Shown: positions 55,597-64,000 of the stretch, piece by piece
How the letters are laid out: each line of letters begins with the position of its first letter
How positions within the stretch are numbered: position 1 is the stretch's first letter
From: Niallia sp. FSL W8-0635
GTDB lineage: Bacteria > Bacillota > Bacilli > Bacillales > Cytobacillaceae
Reading direction: 5' to 3'
DNA length: 64,000 nucleotides
NCBI RefSeq assembly: GCF_038007965.1
Contig: NZ_JBBOYD010000001.1
Location: 2,272,501-2,336,500, forward strand
Position numbers and translations under genes: made by a program
Notes under the pieces: model-generated
What the model was told of the DNA's origin: nothing
Seen by the model: only the letters and a program-made list of their open reading frames with translations
The model's database searches: none

Positions 55597-55644
55597 TTGA
55601 AGCTGGTATTAAACCATGATAGAATAGAAATGTAAACGTTTTAA
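55597..55644 (+). promoter_or_regulatory. odhAB promoter with cre-like site at the start point
   Basis: TTGAAG (55597-55602) and TAGAAT (55620-55625) are separated by 17 bases. TGTAAACGTTTTAA (55631-55644) fits the cre consensus with one mismatch (A for C at position 13) and would cover the transcription start, where CcpA binding blocks initiation. Confidence 0.65.
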
Positions 55645-55726
55645 AAAGTTTTTTCACTAGAAGGTGTATTGTGCAATAACAAAGGGAAGATAAAAATGAT
55701 ATTAAAAGTGGTGGAGGGAAATTTTC

Positions 55727-58549
55727 ATGGAGAAGCCATCTGATGGTACAGTCTCATACCAACCAAAATTTTATGGGCCAAACTTAGGGCTTGTAATGGA
55801 GCTTTATGAGCAATATGTTCAAGATCCAAATTCAGTTGATGAAGATATGAAAAAGCACTTTGATCAATGGGGACCCCCTATTGATACGCAAGAAGAAACT
55901 AGCACAGATCATTTATCTCTACAATCCGAAGTTCAAGTTGAAAAAATTATTGCAGCAGTTACATTAGTAAATAAGATTAGGGCATATGGCCATTTAGCGG
56001 CAGATATTTATCCATTAAATGACCATAAGAGAGAATATGATTTATTTGAACTTTCTCGTTTTGATCTTACAAAAGAGGATTTAGTAAAAATACCAGCTTC
56101 GTTAATTTGTCCAGATGCGCCAAAGCATGTAGTAAATGGCTTTGAGGCTGTTCAGTATTTAAAAGATATTTACACGAAGACAATTGCGTTTGAATACTAT
56201 CATGTGAATGATATTAAAGAAAAAAATTGGCTACAGGCAAAAGTAGAATCGGGCAGCCTAAAGCCAGCTTGTCATAAAGAATTAAAGAAAAAATTATTAA
56301 AAAGAGTAATAGAAGTAGAAGAATTTGAAAATTTTTTACATAGAACCTATGTCGGGCAAAAGAGATTTTCTATAGAAGGTCTTGATACAATGGTCCCGCT
56401 AATTGATGAAATCATATCAGAAACAGTCATTAACGGTGCACAAAATATTAATATTGGTATGGCGCACAGAGGACGATTAAACGTTCTAGCACATGTATTA
56501 GAGAAGCCATATGAAATGATCTTTGCAGAATTTCAGCATGCTCCTAATAAACAGTTAGTTCCTTCAGAAGGATCAATTGGAATTAGCTTTGGATGGACAG
56601 GGGACGTTAAGTATCATTTAGGATTAGATAGACAAATTAAAGCAAATAATGTTTCAAATGTCCGCTTGACACTCGCAAATAATCCAAGTCATCTTGAGTT
56701 TGTTGGAGCTGTAGTAGAAGGCTTTACACGTGCCTCCCAAGATGACAGAACAAAACCGGGTTTTCCAGAGGAGGATTCTAATAAGTCTCTAGCTATCTTA
56801 ATTCACGGGGATGCCGCTTTCCCAGGGCAAGGAATTGTATCTGAGACATTAAACTTAACTGGGCTAAAGGGATATCGTACTGGCGGAACCATTCATATCA
56901 TTGCTAATAATACAATCGGCTTTACAACCGAATCTAGTGATTCCAGATCAACTCGCTATGCTAGTGATTTAGCAAAAGGGTTTGAAATACCGATTATCCA
57001 TGTCAATGCCGATGATCCAGAAGCTTGTATTAAAGCAGCTAAACTTGCATGTGAATACAGAGAAACCTTTAAAAAGGATTTTTTAATTGATTTAATCGGG
57101 TATAGAAGATACGGACATAATGAAATGGACGAACCAATGACAACTAATCCATTAATGTACAAGTTAATTCATGATCACCCAACTATTACAAAGTTATATG
57201 GCGAAAAGCTAGTAACGGAAAATGTTATTCGAGAAAAGGATGTTCATGAAATTAGAGAAGAAGTGATTGAAAAATTAAAAAAGGCACATGCGAGAGTACC
57301 AAAGAAAGAAGAGGATCCAATCATTACGAATCCGCCTAATTCGGTAGAAAGACAATTACCGCAAATTAATACAGCTGTTCCAATGGAGCAACTAAAACAA
57401 GTTAATAAAGAGTTACTTTCATATCCACCTCAATTTCAAATTTTTGATAAATTAGGAAAAGTTTTAAAAAGAAGAAATGATGCATTGGAAGGCGACGGAA
57501 AAATTGATTGGTCACTGGCAGAAACATTGGCTTTTGCTACAATACTAGAGGATGGTACACCAATTCGTCTTTCTGGTCAAGATTCAGAACGTGGAACATT
57601 TGCTCATCGTAATATTATCCTGCATGACTATATGACTGGAGAACAATATTCTCCGTTGCATACTTTATCTACTGCAAAAGCTTCCTTCGCCGTTCATAAT
57701 AGTCCATTATCAGAAGGTTCTGTCTTAGGATTTGAGTACGGTTACAATGTACATGCACCAGAGACACTTGTATTATGGGAAGCTCAATTCGGTGACTTTG
57801 CAAATGCGGCACAGGTAATATTTGATCAATTCATTGCAGCTGGTAGAGCGAAATGGGGACAGAAATCTGGATTAGTTATGCTTCTTCCACACGGTTATGA
57901 AGGGCAGGGTCCAGAACATTCAAGTGCGCGACTAGAACGTTTCTTGATTTTAGCAGCAGAAAATAACTGGACTGTAGCTAATTTATCATCATCTGCTCAA
58001 TACTTTCATATTTTAAGAAGACAGGCAGCTATTCTGAAAAAAGAAGAAGTACGCCCGCTAGTTATCATGACTCCAAAGAGTTTATTACGTAACGCGGATG
58101 TTGCTTCAAATGGTTTAGAATTCAGTGATGGAGCTTTCCATTCCATTTTGGAAGTCGAAAACGCAGGTGGTAATAAAGAGGACGTTACTCGATTAGTTCT
58201 CTCAACAGGGAAAATTTCCATTGATTTGTATAAAGCATATCAAAATCTTGCAAACGCTGATGCTATTCATCTTGCAAGAGTGGAAGAAATATATCCTTTC
58301 CCAGAAGAAAGACTAGCAGAAATTATCCAACGTTTTCCAAATCTAAAAGAAATAGTTTGGGTGCAAGAAGAACCAAAAAATATGGGGTCATGGAGTTTCA
58401 TGGAACCTAGAATTAGAAAGCTAATTCCAAATACTATTTCCTTACAATATGTTGGTAGAAGACGAAGATCTAGTCCTGCTGAAGGGGATCCAATTGTTCA
58501 TCGTAAAGATCAAGCAAGAATTGTAAATGAAGCATTGACACTGGAATGA
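55727..58549 (+). CDS. odhA: 2-Oxoglutarate dehydrogenase E1 component
   Basis: 940 residues, typical of Bacillus OdhA; GTGGAGGG precedes the ATG. Motifs: '[20 protein letters not shown]' at the N-terminus, '[20 protein letters not shown]', '[14 protein letters not shown]', the thiamine diphosphate site '[20 protein letters not shown]' continuing to '[13 protein letters not shown]', '[13 protein letters not shown]', '[20 protein letters not shown]' and '[20 protein letters not shown]'. It decarboxylates 2-oxoglutarate and passes the succinyl group to the lipoyl arm of OdhB. Same operon as odhB, 20 bp apart. E3 is not encoded here. Confidence 0.97.
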   Translation: MEKPSDGTVSYQPKFYGPNLGLVMELYEQYVQDPNSVDEDMKKHFDQWGPPIDTQEETSTDHLSLQSEVQVEKIIAAVTLVNKIRAYGHLAADIYPLNDHKREYDLFELSRFDLTKEDLVKIPASLICPDAPKHVVNGFEAVQYLKDIYTKTIAFEYYHVNDIKEKNWLQAKVESGSLKPACHKELKKKLLKRVIEVEEFENFLHRTYVGQKRFSIEGLDTMVPLIDEIISETVINGAQNINIGMAHRGRLNVLAHVLEKPYEMIFAEFQHAPNKQLVPSEGSIGISFGWTGDVKYHLGLDRQIKANNVSNVRLTLANNPSHLEFVGAVVEGFTRASQDDRTKPGFPEEDSNKSLAILIHGDAAFPGQGIVSETLNLTGLKGYRTGGTIHIIANNTIGFTTESSDSRSTRYASDLAKGFEIPIIHVNADDPEACIKAAKLACEYRETFKKDFLIDLIGYRRYGHNEMDEPMTTNPLMYKLIHDHPTITKLYGEKLVTENVIREKDVHEIREEVIEKLKKAHARVPKKEEDPIITNPPNSVERQLPQINTAVPMEQLKQVNKELLSYPPQFQIFDKLGKVLKRRNDALEGDGKIDWSLAETLAFATILEDGTPIRLSGQDSERGTFAHRNIILHDYMTGEQYSPLHTLSTAKASFAVHNSPLSEGSVLGFEYGYNVHAPETLVLWEAQFGDFANAAQVIFDQFIAAGRAKWGQKSGLVMLLPHGYEGQGPEHSSARLERFLILAAENNWTVANLSSSAQYFHILRRQAAILKKEEVRPLVIMTPKSLLRNADVASNGLEFSDGAFHSILEVENAGGNKEDVTRLVLSTGKISIDLYKAYQNLANADAIHLARVEEIYPFPEERLAEIIQRFPNLKEIVWVQEEPKNMGSWSFMEPRIRKLIPNTISLQYVGRRRRSSPAEGDPIVHRKDQARIVNEALTLE

Positions 58550-58569
58550 ATTGAGGGGGAGAAATTATA

Positions 58570-59826
58570 ATGGCAGAGATTAAAGTACCAGAATTAGCTG
58601 AATCAATTACAGAGGGAACAGTTGCACAATGGTTAAAGAAAACAGGGGAGTATGTGGAAAAGGGCGACTATATCGTTGAACTAGAGACGGATAAGGTAAA
58701 TGTAGAGATTATTTCAGAGGAAAGCGGAATCATCCAAGAGCTAAAAGCAAATGAAGGAGATACCGTGCAAGTTGGTGAAACCATTGCGATTGTAAATGCA
58801 CAAGGAGCAGTTGAACAACCAAAAGCAGCTGAAACAGTGGAAGAAAAGCCGGTAGTAGAAGAAAAAACTGAAGCGCCAAAAGGAGAACAACCTAAGGTAC
58901 AAGAAGATCAATCAGTTACGAAACAACTACCGATTGCTTCTCCAGCAGCTCGAAAATTGGCTCGAGAACGAGGAATTGATTTAACGGCTGTCCAAACAAA
59001 TGATCCATTAGGAAGAGTTAGAGCGCAAGATGTAGCAGCATACGAGCAAAAGCAAGTAGCTGCTCCAACTAAGCCAGCACAAGCTCCAAAACCAGCAGCA
59101 ACAACTCCTTCAGTGGAAGCAGATAATCGAGTCGAAAGAGTTAGAATGACAAGAAGAAGACAAACCATTGCTAATCGATTATTAGAAGTAAAACAAAATA
59201 CAGCGATGCTCACTACTTTCAATGAAGTAGATATGACAAATATCATGGCACTTAGAAATCGCCGAAAAGATGCCTTCCAAAAAGAAAATGAGGTGAAGCT
59301 TGGATTTATGTCTTTCTTTACGAAAGCAGTAGTAGCTGCTTTAAAGAAAGCACCGCTATTAAATGCAGAGATTCAAGGCGATCAGATTGTCTTGAAAAAA
59401 TATTATGATATCGGTATTGCAGTATCAACAGATGAAGGACTTGTTGTACCGGTATTAAGAGATGCAGACCGTAAAAATTTTGCAGAAATTGAAGGCGAAA
59501 TTTTAGAATTTGCTAGTAAAGCAAGAAATAATAAACTTTCCTTAAGTGATTTGCAAGGCGGTACATTTACGATTACAAATGGTGGGGTGTTCGGATCCTT
59601 GTTATCTACTCCAATTCTTAATGGACCACAGGTTGGAATTCTAGGAATGCATAAAATTCAACTAAGACCGGTTTCAATTGATGCAGAAAGAATGGAAAAT
59701 CGTCCAATGATGTATCTTGCTTTATCCTATGACCATCGAATTATTGATGGAAAAGAAGCAGTTACCTTCCTAGCAAGAGTAAAAGCATTACTAGAAGATC
59801 CAGAATCCTTGTTGTTTGAGGCTTGA
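58570..59826 (+). CDS. odhB: Dihydrolipoyllysine succinyltransferase (E2 of 2-oxoglutarate dehydrogenase)
   Basis: 418 residues; GGGGGAGAAA lies before the ATG. Lipoyl domain, residues ~1-77, with the lipoylated Lys in '[12 protein letters not shown]'. An acidic Pro/Glu/Ala linker follows, then the E1/E3-binding domain ('[17 protein letters not shown]', '[15 protein letters not shown]'), a second Ala/Pro linker, and the catalytic domain ending in '[20 protein letters not shown]' (His and Asp of the active site). It transfers succinyl groups to CoA and is the core of the complex. A strong terminator follows. Confidence 0.97.
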   Translation: MAEIKVPELAESITEGTVAQWLKKTGEYVEKGDYIVELETDKVNVEIISEESGIIQELKANEGDTVQVGETIAIVNAQGAVEQPKAAETVEEKPVVEEKTEAPKGEQPKVQEDQSVTKQLPIASPAARKLARERGIDLTAVQTNDPLGRVRAQDVAAYEQKQVAAPTKPAQAPKPAATTPSVEADNRVERVRMTRRRQTIANRLLEVKQNTAMLTTFNEVDMTNIMALRNRRKDAFQKENEVKLGFMSFFTKAVVAALKKAPLLNAEIQGDQIVLKKYYDIGIAVSTDEGLVVPVLRDADRKNFAEIEGEILEFASKARNNKLSLSDLQGGTFTITNGGVFGSLLSTPILNGPQVGILGMHKIQLRPVSIDAERMENRPMMYLALSYDHRIIDGKEAVTFLARVKALLEDPESLLFEA

Positions 59827-59845
59827 TCAATAGATTTAATTTTGG

Positions 59846-59888
59846 ATAAAGGGGGTTTCTAACAATAGAAACCCCCTTTATTATTTTT
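59846..59888 (+). terminator. Terminator of odhAB
   Basis: ATAAAGGGGGTTTCT (59846-59860) pairs perfectly with AGAAACCCCCTTTAT (59867-59881) around a 6-base loop, followed by TATTTTTAT. Confidence 0.95.
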
Positions 59889-59937
59889 ATACTAGAATAG
59901 ATTTTCCTATTCTTATTAAAAAAGAAAGGTGCATAGA

Positions 59938-60333
59938 ATGAAAGAAACGGTACTAGTTTTTGTATATGGATCCTTGCTTAAGGATGAAGTAAATCATTAT
60001 ATGATGGAGAATTGTTCTTGTATAGCGGATGATGCTTGGATTTTTGGTAGATTATATGACGCTAACTTGGAATATCCCTTTTTAATAATAGATGATCACA
60101 AAAAAGTATTTGGTGAATTATATGAAGTCCCAATAGATGAATTGACGGTACTGGATGAATTTGAAGATTATCAACCTAATGGAGTGGATAATCTCTATGA
60201 ACGCATGGTAGTACCAGTATATAGCGACAACTCTACATGGCAGGCGTTCGTATATGTCTGTAATCAAGAAGACATGCTGAAAAACGAAGTTATAGAGGAG
60301 AGTTGGCGTTCATTCCGAAACAATCGACGTTAA
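59938..60333 (+). CDS. Gamma-glutamylcyclotransferase-like (GGCT/AIG2 fold) protein
   Basis: 131 residues from the ATG at 59938, after AAAGGTGCATAG. The fold signature is 'VLVFVYGSLLKDEVNHYM' (YGSL), then 'IFGRLYDANLEYPFLI', 'VFGELYEVPIDELTVLDEFE' (the catalytic Glu region) and 'LYERMVVPVYS'. Members act on gamma-glutamyl amines or peptides, releasing 5-oxoproline, but many bacterial ones are uncharacterised. Single gene. Confidence 0.88.
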   Translation: MKETVLVFVYGSLLKDEVNHYMMENCSCIADDAWIFGRLYDANLEYPFLIIDDHKKVFGELYEVPIDELTVLDEFEDYQPNGVDNLYERMVVPVYSDNSTWQAFVYVCNQEDMLKNEVIEESWRSFRNNRR

Positions 60334-60422
60334 TAATATTGTAAGAAAATAAATTTTTGGTTTAACGAACACTCTCTCTGTGGTATAGAATACTAACGAC
60401 ATCATAGAAAGAAGGTCATAAT

Positions 60423-60623
60423 ATGTATATTCAAGAACATAATAATTTATATGTTATCAAGTATGATCATACATCCTATTATGCAATGGATTTCAAACGC
60501 TTAGATTGGATTAATGGCGTTTGCTATGTGACTTTTCTGCAAGCAGCTACAGGAAAATGGTTTACTTTTGAAAGAAATAAGATTAAATGGATGGTAAAGG
60601 AACAAGAGAATTTGGTTTCATAA
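60423..60623 (+). CDS. Small conserved-looking protein, unknown
   Basis: 66 residues, AGAAGG 8 bases before the ATG. Aromatic-rich, probably a small beta barrel: 'NNLYVIKYDHTSYYAMDFKR', 'LDWINGVCYVTFLQAATGKW', 'FTFERNKIKWMV'. No motif recognised. Three short genes in a row here (59938-60899) are each likely read from their own promoter. Confidence 0.65.
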   Translation: MYIQEHNNLYVIKYDHTSYYAMDFKRLDWINGVCYVTFLQAATGKWFTFERNKIKWMVKEQENLVS

Positions 60624-60695
60624 TGAGAACATGTTGCACAATGTATCGGTTTCCCTTTATACTAGGATAGTACTAGAAGGAAAGGGGCAATAAAA

Positions 60696-60899
60696 ATGAT
60701 ACATCACAATTGGGAAAATAAACAATCCATAAAAAAAGTAAAATGTATACATACCGATGCAAGCAAATACATTGTTAATAGAGTGTTAACAGTAGGAAAA
60801 GAATATGAAGTGAAAAATGAAACAGAAGAATTTTACTTCGTTGTTGATAATAGTGGTAAAGTCGGTGGATTTTACAAGGATTACTTTCAAACAATATAA
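60696..60899 (+). CDS. DUF6501-family small protein
   Basis: 67 residues with AGAAGGAAAGGGG upstream. 'IHHNWENKQSIKKVKCIHTD', 'VNRVLTVGKEYEVKNETEEF' and 'YFVVDNSGKVGGFYKDYF' match the DUF6501 family of bacilli over the full length. It looks like a small SH3-like barrel. Function unknown. It is followed by the long hairpin at 60905. Confidence 0.82.
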   Translation: MIHHNWENKQSIKKVKCIHTDASKYIVNRVLTVGKEYEVKNETEEFYFVVDNSGKVGGFYKDYFQTI

Positions 60900-60904
60900 G
60901 GAAC

Positions 60905-61020
60905 AAAAGATGTCTTTAAATGAACATAATAGTTGTGGCAAAGGTGTATGAAAGCTCGAGCAGTCCTAGCTTCTCATTTCCTCTTGCCACAAACTTATTA
61001 TCATAAGAGACATCTTTTTT
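60905..61020 (+). ncRNA. Long terminator-ended hairpin, candidate small RNA or leader of crcB
   Basis: Nested stems: AAAAGATGTCT (60905-60915) with AGACATCTTTT (61008-61018), then TTGTGGCAA (60933-60941) with TTGCCACAA (60984-60992), and an inner AAGCT/AGCTT hairpin; a T run closes the 3' end. It could simply be an unusually long terminator of the DUF6501 gene, or a separate RNA. I do not see the fluoride riboswitch core. Confidence 0.45.
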
Positions 61021-61065
61021 CATGTATTAACTATAATGAATAATTGCAAAAGGGATGAAAAATGG

Positions 61066-61446
61066 ATGATTAATATATTAGTCGGACTTGGTGGAGTGAT
61101 AGGGAGTATACTAAGATATTTGGTTGGCGAAATTCCCTTTCCATATGCATTCCCTTTACAGACAATGGTTATAAACATCATTGGTTCTTTTATTTTGGGC
61201 TGGTTCACCAATGCGATTATTAAAAAGCAAAGAATGAAATCAGAATATGCAGCAGCTATCGGCACAGGGATGATAGGATCGTTTACCACTTTATCAACAC
61301 TTAGTATGGATACTGTCCATTTATTAACTGCTGGCAATTATATGCTTGCATCTGTTTATATCATTGGTAGTGCTGTATTTGGATTTTGTTTTGCGTTAAT
61401 GGGCTTGAAATTGGGAGAAAGAAAGTGGAGTAATTCAAATGCTTAA
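61066..61446 (+). CDS. crcB: Fluoride ion channel CrcB/Fluc, subunit 1
   Basis: About 126 residues from the ATG at 61066; an in-frame ATG at 61036 adds ten hydrophilic residues. Four spans typical of Fluc: 'INILVGLGGVIGSILRYLVG' (with the conserved GxxGxxxRY), 'FPLQTMVINIIGSFILGWF' (Asn of the pore), 'AAIGTGMIGSFTTLSTLSMD' (the GxxGxFTTFST motif, here with Leu for Phe) and 'YIIGSAVFGFCFALMGLKLG'. The protein exports fluoride as a dual-topology dimer. It overlaps the second crcB gene by 8 bp, so a heterodimer is likely. Confidence 0.92.
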   Translation: MINILVGLGGVIGSILRYLVGEIPFPYAFPLQTMVINIIGSFILGWFTNAIIKKQRMKSEYAAAIGTGMIGSFTTLSTLSMDTVHLLTAGNYMLASVYIIGSAVFGFCFALMGLKLGERKWSNSNA

Positions 61447-61801
61447 TAACCTTCTATTTATCACGATTGGCGCTTTTCTTGGTGCCATCAGCCGATTTAC
61501 TCTTATAAATGAATTGAAAAAAAGAATACAAAGGAATGTGCCATATCCTACGATGATCGTAAATATTAGTGGCTCCTTCTTATTAGGATTAATTGTAGGA
61601 TTAAACGTGTATACTACGATATATTTTATATTGGCTATTGGTTTCTTAGGAGCATATACAACCTTTTCTACATTCGCAGTCGAGGCTGTAACTTTGATGC
61701 GTTCAAAGAATAGTAGAAGTTTTTTTATTTATATAGTAGGAACTTTTTTAGGAGGAATTCTTTTCTGTTTTGTAGGATGGAAAATTGGTTCTGTCCTATA
61801 G
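61439..61801 (+). CDS. crcB: Fluoride ion channel CrcB/Fluc, subunit 2
   Basis: 120 residues, GTGGAG 9 bases before the ATG. 'FITIGAFLGAISRFTLINEL', 'YPTMIVNISGSFLLGLIVGL', 'AIGFLGAYTTFSTFAVEAVT' and 'YIVGTFLGGILFCFVGWKIG' show the four Fluc spans and the conserved Asn and TTFST segment. Paired crcB genes encode two subunits with opposite orientation in the membrane. Confidence 0.93.
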   Translation: MLNNLLFITIGAFLGAISRFTLINELKKRIQRNVPYPTMIVNISGSFLLGLIVGLNVYTTIYFILAIGFLGAYTTFSTFAVEAVTLMRSKNSRSFFIYIVGTFLGGILFCFVGWKIGSVL

Positions 61802-61814
61802 CGAAGCGTTTAAA

Positions 61815-61869
61815 AAAGGACAAATTTTACATGAATGGCACATAAGGCTACTCGTAAAATTTGTCCTTT
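61815..61869. terminator. Bidirectional terminator between crcB and yidC
   Basis: AAAGGACAAATTTTAC (61815-61830) pairs perfectly with GTAAAATTTGTCCTTT (61854-61869). Confidence 0.9.
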
Positions 61870-61873
61870 ATCT

Positions 61874-62662
61874 TTATTTCTCTGTAATTACGGTTGTCTT
61901 ATTCGTTTGTGGCGGATATAGTTTTCTTCCTAAAATGGATTGGAAGATAAGGAATATACCACCGACAGTCCAATATAGCGGTAAAGCTGCTGGTGCATTT
62001 AGGGAAACCATAACAATCATTATAGGAGAAAGAAGACCCATAATGCGCATTTGCTTTTGCTGCTCTTGTGTCATCGTACTTTGTGATACTCTAAATTGCA
62101 GATAATAAACGATACCTGCTAAAGCAGTCAGAATAAGGTCAGAATGCCCTAAATTAAACCAAAGGAAGGAATGAGTTGCGATTTCTTCAGAACCACGAAT
62201 AGCATAATAAAATCCCATTAAAATCGGCATTTGAATAAGCATCGGTAAACAACCGATATTCAAAGGATTAATATTATTCTTCTTGTATAAACCCATCAAT
62301 TCCATCTGCAATTGTTGCTGTTCTTTTTGATCTTTCGTGCTTTTTATTTTTTTCTGGATAGCGTCCATTTCAGGCTTAATCAGTTCCATTTTCCCTTTCA
62401 TTTCCTGCTGGTTTTTATATTGCTTCAGCATTAATGGCATAAGCACTAAGCGGATAACTAATGTAATAAGAATAATCGCAATACCATAGCTACCAACAAA
62501 AACGTCAGCAGTACCGTGAATGATAGCAATGAAGGGTTGAACAAATATTTTATGGAAAAACCCATCATTATTTCCTGTTGTAGATGATGAACAAGCACTT
62601 AGTAAAATAGTTGATAAAGTTAAAAGCGTGATTAATAAAGTGTTTTTAGATAATTTTTTCAA
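61874..62662 (-). CDS. yidC: YidC/Oxa1-family membrane protein insertase (lipoprotein, SpoIIIJ/YqjG type)
   Basis: 262 residues; GGAGGAATT precedes the ATG. Lipoprotein signal with lipobox 'ILLSACSSS', as in SpoIIIJ. Then the conserved Arg span 'AIILITLVIRLVLMPLMLKQ', a cytoplasmic coiled hairpin ('IKSTKDQKEQQQLQMELMGL'), and 'INPLNIGCLPMLIQMPILMG'. It inserts membrane proteins with or without SecYEG. It lies 29 bp after a small unknown membrane-protein gene. The usual SpoIIIJ neighbours rnpA, jag and rpmH are absent, so this is more like the second copy (YqjG-like). Confidence 0.92.
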   Translation of the reverse strand: MKKLSKNTLLITLLTLSTILLSACSSSTTGNNDGFFHKIFVQPFIAIIHGTADVFVGSYGIAIILITLVIRLVLMPLMLKQYKNQQEMKGKMELIKPEMDAIQKKIKSTKDQKEQQQLQMELMGLYKKNNINPLNIGCLPMLIQMPILMGFYYAIRGSEEIATHSFLWFNLGHSDLILTALAGIVYYLQFRVSQSTMTQEQQKQMRIMGLLSPIMIVMVSLNAPAALPLYWTVGGIFLIFQSILGRKLYPPQTNKTTVITEK

Positions 62663-62691
62663 TGTAATTCCTCCAAATTGTTAATTAAATA

Positions 62692-62988
62692 TTAGATAAC
62701 AATGGAGAAATTAGGTTTTTCAGGATCATCATGAGAACTCTCTATTCTTTTGCGGATATTTTTAACAATCCAGTGCAAAATAGGAGTATTATATTTTTGA
62801 ACATTCATATTTATCGTTGTGATCGAAACATCTAAAGATAATTTCTGTTCTGTAGCAAAAAATTCCTGCTGAACCGTTGTCTTTATATTCCAATCCCAAA
62901 AATATTTAAGTACTAGACCTACTAAAAATGTATAGTAAATAGTTTGATAACTGGGAAAAAACGTAAAGTCTAATAATAAATCAATCAT
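62692..62988 (-). CDS. Hypothetical membrane-associated protein upstream of yidC
   Basis: 98 residues; ACGAGGTG lies 6 bases before the ATG on the minus strand. Residues ~15-33 are hydrophobic ('YQTIYYTFLVGLVLKYFW'); the rest is mixed ('EQKLSLDVSITTINMNVQKY', 'LHWIVKNIRKRIESSHDD'). I do not recognise it. The 29-bp gap to yidC suggests one transcript, so it may be a substrate or accessory of the insertase; that is inference. Confidence 0.65.
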   Translation of the reverse strand: MIDLLLDFTFFPSYQTIYYTFLVGLVLKYFWDWNIKTTVQQEFFATEQKLSLDVSITTINMNVQKYNTPILHWIVKNIRKRIESSHDDPEKPNFSIVI

Positions 62989-63428
62989 TTATACACCTCG
63001 TTATTAGGGAACAATAAAATTATATCGAAATCAAGGATGAAAAGCAATTTGCAACTAGGACTATAGTATAAATTTAAAGAGAATAAGAAAGTTTTATGAC
63101 AATTTATTAGCTATTTACATAAAACTGTGATTATTTACCATTATTATTTAGATAAGAAGCTCTTATTTCAATAAAATCAGAAGAATTAAGTATTTACAAT
63201 AGGAAAAAATAAAATGAATGGTATAATAAAGGATAGTTTAAATAAAGTGGAGGGTGTTTTCATAAACTTCGTTTTGCTACTGAACTAGATGTACTTGTAG
63301 CTTTTGGGCAGATAGGTAAAACATTTCATAAATAATGCACAAAATATAGTATACTCACACTTGTTCAGATAAAAACAAACTTTGCGAAATCGTCTTATAT
63401 CTTTGGTGGAAAATGTAGGGGGGATTTA
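62989..63428. other. Intergenic region upstream of pncA
   Basis: About 440 bp, A/T-rich at the left. The right part contains the possible decayed frame described at 63249-63335. No terminator hairpin or known RNA is evident. Confidence 0.5.
63249..63335 (+). pseudogene. Possible decayed small gene that lost its start codon
   Basis: GGAGGGTG (63249-63256) is a good ribosome site, but the expected ATG reads ATAAA (63262-63266). If one G were restored (ATGAAA) a frame would begin and run 'KLRFATELDVLVAFGQIGKT', then 'FHK' and a TAA at 63333-63335. No start codon exists in that frame now. Short, so it may be chance. Confidence 0.3.
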
Positions 63429-63968
63429 ATGAAAGCTCTAATTAATATTGATTACACTTTTGACTTTGTAGAAGGTAATTTACCATGTGGAGAACCAGGC
63501 ATTGCGATAGAAAAAGAATTGGTGAAAATCACAGAGGATTTTATTGATAACGGAGATTATACTGTGTTTGCAATTGATTTGCATACGTTAAATGATTCCT
63601 ATCATCCAGAGTCTAAGCTTTTCCCACCACATAATATCGCTGGCACAAAGGGAAGAGAGTTGTATGGAGCACTTCAAAAAATTCATGAAGACCATAAAGA
63701 TTTAATGAATGTTTATTGGATGGATAAGACTAGATATAGTGCTTTTGCTGGCACTGATTTACATATAAAATTACAGGAAAGATCGATTAAAGATATCTAT
63801 CTGGTTGGCGTTTGTACAGATATATGTGTTCTGCATACCGCTGTTGATGCTTATAATCATGGGTATAATATTCATATATATGAAAATGCCGTGGCGAGTT
63901 TTAATGAAATTGGCCATCAGTGGGCGTTGGAACATTTTAAAAATGTACTAGGAGCAAGGATCCTTTAG
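63429..63968 (+). CDS. pncA: Nicotinamidase / isochorismatase-family cysteine hydrolase (PncA, YueJ-like)
   Basis: 179 residues; GGGGGG lies 7 bases before the ATG. Catalytic Asp8 in 'MKALINIDYTFDFVEG', metal ligands in 'FAIDLHTLNDSYHPESKLFP' (Asp and His), Lys in 'WMDKTRYSAFAGTDL' and the nucleophile Cys in 'YLVGVCTDICVLHTAVDAYN'. It deamidates nicotinamide to nicotinate for NAD salvage. In B. subtilis it is followed by the nicotinate phosphoribosyltransferase gene; here a new start appears 27 bp downstream at the window edge, as expected of that pair. Confidence 0.92.
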   Translation: MKALINIDYTFDFVEGNLPCGEPGIAIEKELVKITEDFIDNGDYTVFAIDLHTLNDSYHPESKLFPPHNIAGTKGRELYGALQKIHEDHKDLMNVYWMDKTRYSAFAGTDLHIKLQERSIKDIYLVGVCTDICVLHTAVDAYNHGYNIHIYENAVASFNEIGHQWALEHFKNVLGARIL

Positions 63969-63995
63969 TCGTTTAAGGGTTGCAGGAGGACTATA

Positions 63996-64000
63996 ATGAG
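63996..64000 (+). CDS. First codon of a further gene, cut by the right edge
   Basis: GCAGGAGG followed by an ATG at 63996. Only five bases of the frame are inside the window. By analogy with the B. subtilis yueJ-yueK pair it may be nicotinate phosphoribosyltransferase, but nothing in the sequence can show this. Confidence 0.35.

Noticed and set aside
60905..61066. Fluoride riboswitch upstream of crcB
   Set aside because: The position is typical, but the conserved GGNGAUGG start and the UGAUGGCUCCUAC-like end are not present on either strand.
61785..62105. 106-codon plus-strand frame after the second crcB gene
   Set aside because: It crosses the bidirectional terminator and then runs antisense to yidC, and has no ribosome site.

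Overview
This window is a chromosomal segment of a low-GC, endospore-forming Firmicute of the Bacillaceae. The evidence is A/T-rich codon use, strong GGAGG ribosome sites, several small acid-soluble spore protein genes (sspP, sspN, an sspH-type gene), CotF-like coat genes, and a gene order that partly matches the B. subtilis citB-yneN-sspN-yneP-yneQ-yneR-plsY region. A Niallia/Bacillus-type genus is my inference; the exact species cannot be named from the sequence. I see no rRNA, tRNA, CRISPR array, prophage or intact insertion sequence.

Layout. 1-4.6 kb: start of an acidic surface protein, a flavin-binding PNPOx-fold protein divergent from a MocR regulator, an Hsp20-type protein and a CPCC zinc-ribbon-like protein. 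4.7-7.0 kb: a spore-coat-like cluster in which a zinc alcohol dehydrogenase sits between two homologous pairs of overlapping CotF-like genes (the B. subtilis yraD-yraG/adhB arrangement). 7.2-13.1 kb: an alpha-galactoside operon, melR-melE-melD-melC-melA, with an operator on the -35 box and an unexplained ~210-nt structured stretch between melR and melE. 13.2-19.2 kb: small membrane, FlxA-like and spore genes, then aconitase behind a CcpC-type dyad, an acetyltransferase and a rhodanese. 19.2-24.5 kb: a D-2-hydroxyacid dehydrogenase and an aminotransferase (one overlapping unit), a glutamine synthetase paralogue lacking the feedback arginine, and manganese pyrophosphatase. 24.7-24.9 kb: a cluster of degenerate hairpin repeats. 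25.3-33.3 kb: the yne-like block (TlpA-like thioredoxin, FbpB-type peptide, sspN, a double-AAA ATPase, yneP, yneQ, yneR) followed by a CapA-family protein, a soluble histidine kinase and plsY.

33.5-43.4 kb: a phospholipase D-family protein, a DUF3231 protein, an acyl-CoA dehydrogenase, a nitrilase followed by an acetyltransferase broken by an in-frame TAG, a MarR-MFS efflux pair, an SGNH hydrolase and an unknown protein with a possible winged helix. 43.5-52.5 kb (minus strand): an acetyltransferase and a complete methionine operon, metI-metC-yitJ-metH, behind one SAM-I riboswitch; together these genes run from an activated homoserine ester through cystathionine and homocysteine to methionine, and include methylene-THF reduction. 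52.5-55.5 kb: an sspH-type gene, a 40-residue membrane peptide and an ArlRS/YkoGH-like two-component system. 55.6-59.9 kb: odhA-odhB (2-oxoglutarate dehydrogenase) with a cre-like site at the predicted transcription start. 59.9-64 kb: small proteins, a long terminator-ended hairpin, two crcB fluoride channel genes, a YidC insertase with an unknown membrane partner, and nicotinamidase pncA followed by the first bases of another gene.

Carbon control is a recurring theme: cre-like or CcpC-like sites lie at the mel, aconitase, fbpB-like and odh promoters. The least explained items are the structured RNA-like region upstream of melE, the glutamine synthetase with Pro at position 62, the hairpin elements near 24.8, 44.4 and 60.95 kb, and the split and interrupted YhcX-like nitrilase/acetyltransferase pair.
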